Source: Prevotella brunnea
Lineage (GTDB): Bacteria > Bacteroidota > Bacteroidia > Bacteroidales > Bacteroidaceae
Reading direction: 5' to 3'
Length of the DNA stretch: 43,806 nucleotides
Assembly (NCBI RefSeq): GCF_008016795.1
Contig: NZ_SDIK01000015.1
Coordinates: 1 to 43,806, forward strand
Shown here: one piece after another, positions 8,271-16,178 of the stretch
Position numbering within the stretch: the stretch's first letter is position 1
Layout: each line of letters opens with the position of its first letter
The notes under the pieces: generated by a model
The model's database searches: none
What the model saw: the letters and a program-made list of their open reading frames with translations, nothing else
Told to the model about the DNA's origin: nothing
Translations under genes and position numbers: made by a program

Positions 8271-8289
8271 AGGAGAAAAAGAGATGTAA
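8271..8289 (+). other. Orphan ribosome site followed by ATG-TAA
   Basis: AGGAG at 8271-8275 is followed 8 bases later by ATG at 8284 and immediately by TAA at 8287. It sits 50 bases after copB on the same strand and looks like the leftover start of a second operon gene lost to deletion or insertion, although chance cannot be excluded. Confidence 0.35.
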
Positions 8290-8304
8290 GTACTGGCTCT
8301 TTGT

Positions 8305-8356
8305 AAAATCGTGTTGGTAGAAGTAGACGATTTTTCTACCAACACGATTTTTAATT
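8305..8356 (+). terminator. Strong hairpin terminator after copB
   Basis: A perfect 18-base stem (8305-8322 with 8334-8351, arm AAAATCGTGTTGGTAGAA), 11-base loop, followed on the plus strand by TTTAATTTATT. It would end copB transcription. The A-rich foot of the left arm would also let it act weakly in the opposite direction. Confidence 0.75.
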
Positions 8357-8424
8357 TATTATAAAACTGATTTCTTTTAAAATCCTATAAGCCATTGATT
8401 TTATAAGTTTTATAGCTTGTTATT

Positions 8425-8541
8425 CTATTTTCTTGACATCAATACTACAGTCTCAACCCCTATGGTTATGGGGAACATATCCACGCTCGTAGATGGAAAC
8501 ATATCAAAGATTGGCTCTCGTTTGTAGGAACATATCGACTG
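8425..8541 (-). pseudogene. C-terminal remnant resembling a RumA/RlmD-type rRNA methyltransferase
   Basis: Directly after the TAA of the CopZ-like gene and in the same frame, the minus strand reads ...YKREPIFDMFPSTS then VDMFPITIGVETVVLMSRK, ending with TAG at 8425-8427. The string DMFPxTxxVETVVLMSRK matches the C-terminal signature I know from 23S rRNA uracil-C5 methyltransferases (RumA family, usually VDMFPxTxHVExVVLLSR). Only about 35 codons remain and no start codon is present. DMFP occurs twice, reflecting repeated GATATGTTC units at 8473-8481, 8497-8505 (one change) and 8528-8536. It is a gene fragment carried in with the copper cassette. Confidence 0.5.
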
Positions 8542-8544
8542 TAA

Positions 8545-9024
<480 letters not shown>

Positions 9025-9108
9025 ATTCTTAGCCTCCATATTTTCATTATAATTTCTTTTTTAAACTAGGTAAAACCAATTTTGTAGAGTCCAACAGCAA
9101 ATGCAAAT

Positions 9109-10074
9109 TTATGGAAAGTTTTCGAAGAATTTGTATTTAGGGGTATCAAAATTTAATTTTTCTCTTGGTCTTCTGTTTATTTTCTTTTGTATTTCCATTA
9201 TTTTTCGGTCAGAGAAATCGTTGAAGTTTGCCTTTTTTGGTATGTACCTTCTAATGAGTTTATTTGCGTTCTCTACAGCACCTTTCTGCCAGGAGGAGTA
9301 AGAATCGGTGAAGTAAACCACCACCGGATTTCTTCCATTCATGCTGAGCCGCCTTGTTATTTCCTCGTGTGCGGCAAACTCACATCCATTGTCAGTGGTA
9401 ATGGTAAGCAGTGATTCCCTATATGGAAAGAGCAATTTTGCCACGGTCTTTGCCGTTGGTAACGCCTTCCGTCCCTGCGGCAGTCTTTCCATGAGAATGT
9501 AGTTAGTCGAGCGTTCCGTTAAGGTGACAATGGCATGACCGTACGAGTCGACGATAGTGTCCAGTTCCCAGTCTCCGAAGCGCGTGCCGTCAGCCTGCAT
9601 TGGTCTCTGGTGTATGCTTATACGGTTAGGGATATTGGTAGCCTTCGTAGGACGCAACGCCTTGCTCCTCTTTGTGTATTTGAGCCTATGTGGCATATGT
9701 GAAGCAAGTTTTCCGGTGGTGTCTGCATGGACGTGGTTGTAGATGGTCTGCTTCACGATGTGAATACCCTCACGTCTGAGCACGCCTGCAATTTGGCTGG
9801 GAGACCAGTCCTCATCCTCTATCATGCGGTCAACACGCCACCATAAGTCCTCAGGCTTGCGGTGATTGCCTTTAAAGCCGTGCTTGCGGGCTTCGCACTT
9901 GGATTGTGCATACTTCCACACATACGTGCCGTCTGGCTTGGAGTTTCGCCTGATTTCACGGATGACCGTTGAGCAGGACACTTCGATTTCCTTTGCTATA
10001 CGGGATTTGCTCCATTTCCTTTGAAGTCCAAGATAGATTTCGTATCTTTGTGCTTCGATTAGTTGATTTGACAT
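9109..10074 (-). CDS. IS30-family transposase
   Basis: A 321-residue DDE transposase. The N-terminal helix-turn-helix (about 17-42: KWSKSRIAKEIEVSCSTVIREI) is the IS30 DNA-binding module. The catalytic core has GDWELDTI (D168/D172), TTDNGCEFAAHE (D228) and SSWQKGAVENANK with E268, in the D-D-(about 40)-E spacing of the family. Length is normal for IS30 (about 320), so the enzyme looks intact. The stop codon falls inside the inverted end, as is common in compact insertion sequences. It resembles the Bacteroides IS4351 group by recall; which member it is cannot be told here. Confidence 0.92.
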   Translation of the reverse strand: MSNQLIEAQRYEIYLGLQRKWSKSRIAKEIEVSCSTVIREIRRNSKPDGTYVWKYAQSKCEARKHGFKGNHRKPEDLWWRVDRMIEDEDWSPSQIAGVLRREGIHIVKQTIYNHVHADTTGKLASHMPHRLKYTKRSKALRPTKATNIPNRISIHQRPMQADGTRFGDWELDTIVDSYGHAIVTLTERSTNYILMERLPQGRKALPTAKTVAKLLFPYRESLLTITTDNGCEFAAHEEITRRLSMNGRNPVVVYFTDSYSSWQKGAVENANKLIRRYIPKKANFNDFSDRKIMEIQKKINRRPREKLNFDTPKYKFFENFP

Positions 10075-10136
10075 AGCAATACAAAATTAATTAATCTTAG
10101 GGAGATTTCGGTCTCCCTTTTTTTATTTGTATTGCT
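10075..10136. repeat. Subterminal inverted repeat inside the IS30 end
   Basis: AGCAATACAAA at 10075-10085, touching the transposase start codon, is the exact reverse complement of 10126-10136, which is part of the terminal repeat. The two copies flank the terminator hairpin. A transposase site beside its own start codon could give autoregulation; this is inference. Confidence 0.55.
10099..10124 (+). terminator. Rho-independent terminator at the IS30 end
   Basis: AGGGAGA (10099-10105) pairs with TCTCCCT (10112-10118), with the T-run continuing to 10124. It acts on plus-strand transcripts leaving the insertion sequence toward the tra operon, antisense to it. Confidence 0.7.
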
Positions 10137-10149
10137 GATTGTTTCTTTA

Positions 10150-10213
10150 CCTCGCCGAGAGATGCAGACAACCTCTCGCTACGCTTCGAGAACGTCTGCA
10201 TCTCTCGGCGAGG
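10150..10213. repeat. Perfect 20-base inverted repeat with inner hairpin
   Basis: CCTCGCCGAGAGATGCAGAC at 10150-10169 pairs perfectly with 10194-10213. The 24-base loop itself folds (TCTCG with CGAGA). It lies 57 bases past the last gene of the tra operon. It lacks a T-run on the minus strand, so it is not a textbook terminator; an mRNA 3'-stabilising structure or a protein site is possible. Confidence 0.75.
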
Positions 10214-10270
10214 GGTACTCTTTTATTGCACTTCGATTTTGAATCTGCACAAGAGTCATTCTGTGTAAAA

Positions 10271-10747
10271 TCATGGAATATAAAACAGCGCAAACTCCAC
10301 CTGTCTGCGTTTAACTAACCCATTCAAGGCTTTTCCCTTATATTGGCAGAACGAAACATACTCCCGATAGATATTTCTATCTCCTGCTTCTATCTTTCGT
10401 AGCAGCCTACTCTTGGGGTGCTTGCCATAACCAAGCAATCGTCCTACACCCACATTATAGGCAAGCAAGGTCAGCAGCAGGGCATCCTTACCATAGCCTT
10501 TGAAGTGTTCAAAGCATTTCCAAAGGTCGGCACGGAGCAGTGAGTCAGCCTGCCGTTCCGTCATATCCGCAGTGAAACGTTCTCCTGGTTGCAGCTGATG
10601 ACCATATCCAACATACGGAAAATCCTTCGGCTTATTATGAAGTCCCTCAAAGTATTTAACAACAACTACCGCACGCTCAAAAGGTGGCAAGTCTGCCAGC
10701 CGTACTCTGCGTTGGGCAAGAATCGGATGGCAGAACAAGCACACCAT
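10271..10747 (-). CDS. Secreted lysozyme-like protein at the end of the tra operon
   Basis: 158 residues related to phage-type (GH24-like) lysozymes: candidate catalytic E34 in KYFEGLH followed by YVGYGH (45-50), then the helical LLTLLAYNVGVGRLLGYG core. Peptidoglycan-cutting enzymes are common parts of conjugation systems, opening the wall for the mating channel. The visible signal peptide (VCLFCHPILA, then Q) is unusually short. The frame is open upstream and would add TIRTVKRFALFC, but the only upstream start-like codon there is ATA. So either an odd start is used or the start was altered. It is the last gene of the operon, 51 bases after traQ. Confidence 0.75.
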   Translation of the reverse strand: MVCLFCHPILAQRRVRLADLPPFERAVVVVKYFEGLHNKPKDFPYVGYGHQLQPGERFTADMTERQADSLLRADLWKCFEHFKGYGKDALLLTLLAYNVGVGRLLGYGKHPKSRLLRKIEAGDRNIYREYVSFCQYKGKALNGLVKRRQVEFALFYIP

Positions 10748-10798
10748 ACAGAATAAAGCAAAGCGTTTAACCGTTCGTATCGTTCAAGGCTTTGGTAG

Positions 10799-11251
10799 CT
10801 ACTGTGCGGTGGATTTTTCCTTATCCTCCTTCTCATTATTGAAGCTGAAGGTCAGTCGCTGCATACCGCCCATATTATCCTCCACGTACACGTCAATCGT
10901 CTGACGGTCAGATGACAGCGAGGTGTAGTATAAGCGGAACACATCTTTGGTGAGCGGATAGCAATCGTTGGGCTTAAACACTGTGCCATCGTCCATCCTC
11001 AATGTTCCCTTTCCATCGGGCTGGAAATAGCGGATAGTATAGCGAGTGTCGGCAAACTCACCGCCTCTCTTCAGTGTGCAGCGTATCTCAGCCGTCTGTC
11101 CTCTTATGATGTCCTTCTGAACCGGCATTGTCTCCACCGTAAACGGATAAGACTGCTGAACATCCAATTCCCTATCACAAGCAGATAGGCAAAACACGGC
11201 AAGAGTCAGCACACCCATTACCCAAATAGTACTCAATATTTTCTTTTTCAT
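10799..11251 (-). CDS. traQ: Conjugative transposon protein TraQ (DUF3872)
   Basis: A 150-residue lipoprotein: signal peptide ending in LSAC with lipidated C25, then a predicted all-beta domain (YPFTVETMPVQKDIIRGQTAEIRCTL...). This matches the TraQ/DUF3872 family of Bacteroides conjugative elements. It lies 12 bases after traO. In CTnDOT a primase-like traP sits between traO and traQ; here none is present. Its role is in the mating apparatus but the biochemistry is unknown. Confidence 0.85.
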   Translation of the reverse strand: MKKKILSTIWVMGVLTLAVFCLSACDRELDVQQSYPFTVETMPVQKDIIRGQTAEIRCTLKRGGEFADTRYTIRYFQPDGKGTLRMDDGTVFKPNDCYPLTKDVFRLYYTSLSSDRQTIDVYVEDNMGGMQRLTFSFNNEKEDKEKSTAQ

Positions 11252-11263
11252 TGCTTTTACCAG

Positions 11264-11854
11264 TTAAAGATTAAACCTAAATCCTGCCGAAAGCGCAGGA
11301 CGGAAACGATGCACGTCAGAGCCGAAGAGCAACCGCCCTTGTGCCTTGACAAGAAACAGAAGCCTGTCCGTAAGGAATACTTCCACCGATCCATGCACGG
11401 CACCACCATAGACAAAGCGGGAACGGTCGAGCAGCGTAGCCCCATCGGGCAGCAGCTTTTGATCCTCGTTGATTTCTTCATAACCACCTAATGCGGATAT
11501 GCCACCATAGAGGAACACGTTCTTGCCATTGTCGGAGAGTATCTGGTGCATATAGCCTACCTGCAAAAGCGCATCCTTGAGGTTTACGTTATAACTCCTG
11601 TACGGCATATTCTGCTGTTCATACTCTGCCATAACAAAGGTGTAGTTCTCCTTTTTGAGATAACGGGGAAGCGATATGCCTACACCGAAATTATCACCTG
11701 TAAAAAGCTTCTCTCCCTTGATAAGCGGAACACTCCCTACGACCTCTATTCCCCTTTGCTTGGGGATAAGTCGCTGTGCCTGCGATGGCAGACTGAAAGT
11801 CATAGCCACCGCAACGCATACTGTCAAAATGATATTCTTTTTTTTCATTACCAT
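11264..11854 (-). CDS. traO: Conjugative transposon protein TraO
   Basis: 196 residues with a cleavable signal peptide (VAVAMTFSLPSQAQ) and alternating aromatic/hydrophobic strands (YLKKENYTFVMAEYEQ, VFLYGGISALGGY, AGFRFNL at the C-terminus), as expected of an outer-membrane beta-barrel ending in an aromatic residue region. Matches TraO of CTnDOT-type elements, a component needed for transfer. Its start overlaps the end of traN by 7 bases, indicating coupled translation. Confidence 0.87.
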   Translation of the reverse strand: MVMKKKNIILTVCVAVAMTFSLPSQAQRLIPKQRGIEVVGSVPLIKGEKLFTGDNFGVGISLPRYLKKENYTFVMAEYEQQNMPYRSYNVNLKDALLQVGYMHQILSDNGKNVFLYGGISALGGYEEINEDQKLLPDGATLLDRSRFVYGGAVHGSVEVFLTDRLLFLVKAQGRLLFGSDVHRFRPALSAGFRFNL

Positions 11855-12798
11855 TTCAGTTTGAGATTATCAATCTTCTTTGCCAACTGCAGGTCTTCTG
11901 CCGTTACATAAAAAGTCAGTGTACGACCGCCATTTCTCTCATAGAGCGTCACTTCAAGCTGCTTGTCTTCTGCAAGAGAGAACTGTTCGAGCGCAAACAC
12001 AGCGTGTTCACTACCCATGCCACGCACCTGCATCACCTGATGATAGGCACGAAGCGGCTGCATCACCTGCTCTTGTATGGCGGTACGCTTTGCCACCTTC
12101 TTATCAACCACCTTGAACGTGATGAAGTCCACCGAGTATGGCATATTCGTGCCGTTTTCCATACGAGTGTGGAAATACAGCAAGCCGTTATGGGCATACA
12201 AGCCACGGAGCAGGAACTTCATACCGAACTGCTGCGAGCCGATATGTTTGACGGTACGCCTGTTGTTCTGATAGATGGTCTGCATCATCAGTTTGACGAG
12301 TACGGGCGACTCGTTGCCGAGTTCCTTGAAATAGATGTCGGCACGGTTGCTCGGTAGTCGTCCGTCCGTTGGTGACAGGAAGTCCTTCATCTCGATGCTT
12401 AACTTCTCCGGCTCATCGGCATATTTGACATTGAAAGCGTAAAACGAGCCGTCTTCGCAAATCACGCTCATGTTGGTTTCCTTCTCAAAATCCTTCACGG
12501 CAGCCTTCACGCGCAACACGTTCTCTGCATCCTCCGCCTTGCCTGCAATCAAGTTATTGCTCCCCAAGTCCACATAGCGAATGGCAGAAGGAAAGATAAG
12601 ATGCACGGTCTTGTCAAAGGTAACCTCCAGACCATACGGTAGTACGACACGTCCCGTTGGAATAGCACGGCTCATACCTTGAAAAAGTTCTCCCGAAGTA
12701 AGCGGACGGCTTGGTGTCAGACCATCATTGTTTTCCTGTGCTGTGGCTGTTGCTCCCACCATGGCAAGCATAGCCAGTGATAAAATAATTTTCTTCAT
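11848..12798 (-). CDS. traN: Conjugative transposon protein TraN (VirB9-like, DUF4138)
   Basis: 316 residues with a signal peptide (LAMLAMVGATATAQ). The LPYGLEVTFDKTVHLIFPSAI segment near residue 55 is the family hallmark and resembles the N-terminal part of VirB9, a periplasmic/outer-membrane core component of type IV secretion. Lies between traM and traO; overlaps traO by 7 bases and follows traM by 48. Confidence 0.88.
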   Translation of the reverse strand: MKKIILSLAMLAMVGATATAQENNDGLTPSRPLTSGELFQGMSRAIPTGRVVLPYGLEVTFDKTVHLIFPSAIRYVDLGSNNLIAGKAEDAENVLRVKAAVKDFEKETNMSVICEDGSFYAFNVKYADEPEKLSIEMKDFLSPTDGRLPSNRADIYFKELGNESPVLVKLMMQTIYQNNRRTVKHIGSQQFGMKFLLRGLYAHNGLLYFHTRMENGTNMPYSVDFITFKVVDKKVAKRTAIQEQVMQPLRAYHQVMQVRGMGSEHAVFALEQFSLAEDKQLEVTLYERNGGRTLTFYVTAEDLQLAKKIDNLKLKW

Positions 12799-12846
12799 TG
12801 TTCCTTTTGATTTGATGTTATTTTTTACTTATCATTTTCGATTGTT

Positions 12847-14115
12847 TTATTTGGACTGAACCAAGAAAAGGCGGTAACCCCCTTTGAGCGTTACCTTGAC
12901 GGTGCGCAGCTTCTTCTGAAGTAGCTGACTTGCACCCTGCATCACTCCACGGGCAGCCTCGGAGATAATCTGGTCCTTGGCAGAGGAAGCGAAGGTAAAG
13001 GATGTCCCCATTGAACCGCCGATGTTCGCTCCAACTTCCTTAAGCGCATTGATATCCTCCGAGCCAGGTATATACACGCCCTCTTGTCCGTCCGTGTCGT
13101 ATGCCGAGAGCTTGACGGCTATGATATGTCCGTCCACCTCAATGCTTTTGATAAGCAGGTGCATACGGTTGCCTTCAATCTTAGCAATGGCTATGAGTCG
13201 GCTTTGACGTGGAATACGCAGTCCCTGCACCTTGGCAGTCTCCAGCAGACGAAGCACCACATTGTCTCCCTCCTTGAGCGTGGTCGTTCTGTCCACCACC
13301 ACTTTGAGCGTGTTGCGCATCGTGGGTGCAGCCGTACTTGTTAGCGAATGGAAGCCCATGTTGCGTGCTCTTGTTCCATATTCCTTGATAAAATCCGCAT
13401 CGCTCATCGGCTGACCGAGTGAAGTCACCACCTGTTTGCGCTCCGCCAAGACCTCCATTGACGGTGTACCAACTTGCGCAGCCTGCCCTTTAGTCACACC
13501 CATATCGGTGGTAGAAGTGGTGTTTCTCTTGCTTTCCGTAAAGGCATTACTCAATGACGACGGCACGGATGATGTCTTGGGTAGATACTTTGCTGCCATC
13601 TGATAGCTCTTTTCCATCAAGACAAGCTGCCGTTTCTCCTCATTGTCCTCCCTGCTGTCTTTGGAAGCCAATTCCTTTTTGAGGTTGTCAATCTCCTGTC
13701 TCATTGCCTCACGCTCCTGTTCATGCGGATCGGGAGCGTAAAAAGAGTTCAAGAGGCGATTATTCTCCTCATAGCGGTGCATGGAGCTTTCTATCTTCGC
13801 TGTCGATGCAGCCACCTCCGCACGCTGTGCCTCTGATGGAGCAGTGTTCTGTGCGAAATAGTCCGATAGTCTGCCCATCTCCTCACGGGCCTGCTCTTCC
13901 TCGTGTGTCTTGTCGCCTAATTCGTAGGCTTTGAGCTTGTTTTCGGTGAGCTTTTCTGTCGTTGCCTGCGGGATGCTGTCATTGAGCCCCTGTTCCGCAG
14001 CAGTCTTATCCTTGCCCGAAGGTGCGAAGATAAACCACATCGAAAGGGCAAACAGCAGTCCCAGTCCTCCAAAGACCAGGCCTTTTTTCATTTGTTCTTT
14101 CTGTTTATTATCCAT
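12847..14115 (-). CDS. traM: Conjugative transposon protein TraM (VirB10-like)
   Basis: 422 residues. One membrane segment near residues 14-31 (GLVFGGLGLLFALSMWFIF), then a long charged coiled-coil region (about 60-180, including DNLKKELASKDSREDNEEKRQ), then a C-terminal beta-rich domain (about 265-420) with VLRLLETAKVQGLRIPRQSRL and GVYIPGSEDINALKE. This architecture fits VirB10-like scaffold proteins that span the cell envelope. Its start overlaps traL by 8 bases. Confidence 0.88.
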   Translation of the reverse strand: MDNKQKEQMKKGLVFGGLGLLFALSMWFIFAPSGKDKTAAEQGLNDSIPQATTEKLTENKLKAYELGDKTHEEEQAREEMGRLSDYFAQNTAPSEAQRAEVAASTAKIESSMHRYEENNRLLNSFYAPDPHEQEREAMRQEIDNLKKELASKDSREDNEEKRQLVLMEKSYQMAAKYLPKTSSVPSSLSNAFTESKRNTTSTTDMGVTKGQAAQVGTPSMEVLAERKQVVTSLGQPMSDADFIKEYGTRARNMGFHSLTSTAAPTMRNTLKVVVDRTTTLKEGDNVVLRLLETAKVQGLRIPRQSRLIAIAKIEGNRMHLLIKSIEVDGHIIAVKLSAYDTDGQEGVYIPGSEDINALKEVGANIGGSMGTSFTFASSAKDQIISEAARGVMQGASQLLQKKLRTVKVTLKGGYRLFLVQSK

Positions 14116-14410
14116 TTTCTTTGATTGTTTGATGATGTTGTAGGTAAAAATTGCCGTGTAACTCTTGTAAAGTACTGTCCGTCTGTATCGGACTGTCCGT
14201 CAGCTTTCCCGTGGGGATGGGTAGTTTCTCCTTCTTTGGAGGAAGGAAAAACTGCGCTATCATCCAAAGCGAGCAGAGCAGATAGATGAAACTCAGCCCA
14301 TAGACGATTTCCTTTCTCTGCCTTATCGTGAGCCTTTCACACCGATGGCGAAGCCATAGGTGAAATCTCAGATAATGGTGAGCGAGCAAATAGTTTACTT
14401 TTCTTGCCAT
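14108..14410 (-). CDS. traL: Conjugative transposon protein TraL (DUF3989)
   Basis: 100 residues: a very basic N-terminal part (HHYLRFHLWLRHRCERLTIRQRKE), a single membrane helix (IVYGLSFIYLLCSLWMIAQFF, about 35-55), and a periplasmic tail. Small size, position between traK and traM, and the topology match TraL/DUF3989. Gap to traK is 4 bases; overlap with traM is 8 bases. Confidence 0.85.
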   Translation of the reverse strand: MARKVNYLLAHHYLRFHLWLRHRCERLTIRQRKEIVYGLSFIYLLCSLWMIAQFFLPPKKEKLPIPTGKLTDSPIQTDSTLQELHGNFYLQHHQTIKENG

Positions 14411-14414
14411 AGCC

Positions 14415-15038
14415 TTATCGTTTATAAGTCTGTATATCCCTGTTTTCCTTCACAAGGAAGTTCTCCATCAGGAAGCCTTGCGGGTTGTTGTCCGAACGGA
14501 CTGAGTTCTGCAGCGTGCAGGTCGTAACAAGACTGCGCTCTGTAACGTTACTCTGACGGACGATAAACTCCCGTGCATAGGTCGTTACCACATAAGGGTA
14601 AGTATTAAAGTTGCAGTGGATAGAGTCCACCTCTATGCGCTGGTTGACATTGCCCGATATGGCACGGTTATAATACCCCTTCTCTGCCAAGTCCTTGTAA
14701 TAGTTGAAAGCCGACTTGTCGCATAGCAGGAAGGCACGCTCCATGTTCCTCTCGATGGCATCCTTGTCGGGTGCAATGGTAAAGAAGAGTTCGTGGAAAC
14801 GGCGGACGTGTTCCCTTGCCTCCACGGGACGGTTTCTACTTGCATCCTGACTGAGAGCCAGCATGAGCGACTTTCCCTGGTCAAGCACATAGATTTTCTC
14901 CCTCTGCTCCTTGGCGAAGCTGTACGAGGCATAGAGGGCATATCCGCTCACCGCCAAGCAGACAAAAGCAAAAACAAAGGCATAGAGCCTTATCTGTCTG
15001 AATGAGGTCTCGATATTGTTAAGTGATTTGAATTCCAT
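14415..15038 (-). CDS. traK: Conjugative transposon protein TraK (VirB8-like)
   Basis: 207 residues with a short cytoplasmic N-tail (MEFKSLNNIETSFRQIR), one membrane helix (LYAFVFAFVCLAVSGYALYA, about 18-37), and a periplasmic domain with the HELFFTIAPD segment, as in VirB8-fold assembly factors that nucleate the type IV channel. Family and position match TraK of CTnDOT-type elements. Confidence 0.88.
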   Translation of the reverse strand: MEFKSLNNIETSFRQIRLYAFVFAFVCLAVSGYALYASYSFAKEQREKIYVLDQGKSLMLALSQDASRNRPVEAREHVRRFHELFFTIAPDKDAIERNMERAFLLCDKSAFNYYKDLAEKGYYNRAISGNVNQRIEVDSIHCNFNTYPYVVTTYAREFIVRQSNVTERSLVTTCTLQNSVRSDNNPQGFLMENFLVKENRDIQTYKR

Positions 15039-15088
15039 TCCTTTTTCCTTTTATAGCTGTTGATGAATTAAGTATTGTTGATCCATTT

Positions 15089-16126
15089 CTATTTCCCTTT
15101 GAGCAAGGCTCCCTTGATACGTCCACCGACATTTCCTACAGCAGCACCTGCGCCTGCCATAGCAGCCTTGCCACCTGTATATGCACCTTGCGCACCACGC
15201 TGTGCCGTCTGGTTGACATTGCGACCGTAGGAGCCAATACCGCCACCAGCTTCAATGATCCACCCTGCCACGGTAGGCACGCAGAAGTAGCCCACAATAC
15301 CAATAAGGAAGAAGACGATGTAATACCACGTTCCCGAATCAGGCAGATAGTTCGGATCGCTGAGCGCATCGATGTCTTTCTGCATCATCAGCACCTGTAT
15401 CTTGGTAAGCAGTGCCGTAAGAATAGAGCTGACAGGCAGCCACAGATAGACCGATATATAGCGTGAGAACCAAGCTGTAAGTGAGCCTGCAAGACCATCC
15501 CATACGGCTATGCCGAACACGATAGGTCCGAGTATCGAAAGGACAATCAGAATAAAGGTGCGAAGCGTGTCGATGATGAGTCCCGAAGCATGGAACAGTA
15601 ATTCCAAAAAATCGTGTACCAATTTCATGACCCATTGCTTGGTCTGATAGGCAGCACGCTCGGCATACATCCCCGCTATCGTCACGGCATCCTCCGGACC
15701 GATGATGCCCATTTCCTCTATCTTCTGGTCGAACTTTTCGTTGGAAACCAAATAAGCCGTTTCAGGATTCCTAAGGTAGGCTTCCTCCTGCAGCTTATCT
15801 CTTTTTGCGGTCAGTTCCGCCAAATTGCCTTCCTGCTGGTGTACCATCATCTCCGTTCCTTGCACCACAGGTGAGAGTACGGCGTTCATCGTACCGAGTA
15901 CGACTGTCGGAAAGAACATGATACAAAAGCCCAGCACGAAGGGACGGAGAAGCGGAAACACATCGATTGCCTCGGCACGGGCAATGGAAGCCCACACCCG
16001 AAGGGCAATATAGAAGAGTGCACCCAAGCCCGCAATGCCTTTGGCAATGCCTGTCATCTGGGCACAGAGCGGCATCATCTCGTCATAGGTTGAGCGTAGC
16101 AGCTCATGTAAACTGGCAAAATCCAT
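15089..16126 (-). CDS. traJ: Conjugative transposon protein TraJ (VirB6-like)
   Basis: 345 residues from the ATG at 16126 (MDFASLHELLRSTYDEM). The frame is open upstream to 16255, but that part overlaps traI in another frame and is unlike the family. Several membrane segments are visible (IAGLGALFYIALRVW, FVLGFCIMFFPTVVL, FILIVLSILGPIVFGIAV, YYIVFFLIGIVGYFCV), with a Gly/Ala-rich C-terminus. This is the polytopic inner-membrane VirB6-like channel component. It follows traI by 52 bases. Confidence 0.88.
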   Translation of the reverse strand: MDFASLHELLRSTYDEMMPLCAQMTGIAKGIAGLGALFYIALRVWASIARAEAIDVFPLLRPFVLGFCIMFFPTVVLGTMNAVLSPVVQGTEMMVHQQEGNLAELTAKRDKLQEEAYLRNPETAYLVSNEKFDQKIEEMGIIGPEDAVTIAGMYAERAAYQTKQWVMKLVHDFLELLFHASGLIIDTLRTFILIVLSILGPIVFGIAVWDGLAGSLTAWFSRYISVYLWLPVSSILTALLTKIQVLMMQKDIDALSDPNYLPDSGTWYYIVFFLIGIVGYFCVPTVAGWIIEAGGGIGSYGRNVNQTAQRGAQGAYTGGKAAMAGAGAAVGNVGGRIKGALLKGK

Positions 16127-16178
16127 AAGCAAAAGTTTTTTTATGAAAGTTCTTTCAAGTTCTTTTTTGTCTGTGGAT

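Larger units (their letters stand above)
9093..10140 (-). mobile_element. IS30-family insertion sequence
   Basis: About 1.05 kb with one transposase. Imperfect inverted ends are visible: 9093-9108 (AACAGCAAATGCAAAT) against 10125-10140 read in reverse complement (AATCAGCAATACAAAT). Outer limits and target duplication cannot be fixed by eye. It lies between the copper cassette and the end of the tra operon. Confidence 0.75.

Noticed and set aside
8295..8351. GGCTCTTTGTAAAATC next to the hairpin, considered as an ISL3-family end
   Set aside because: Resembles such ends only loosely; no transposase fragment or second end was found, so the hairpin is called a terminator.
8473..8536. Three spaced GAACATATC units, considered as a CRISPR-like or iteron array
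   Set aside because: Repeats are only 9 bases, spacing is uneven (about 23 and 31 bases) and they encode DMF in the RumA-like remnant.
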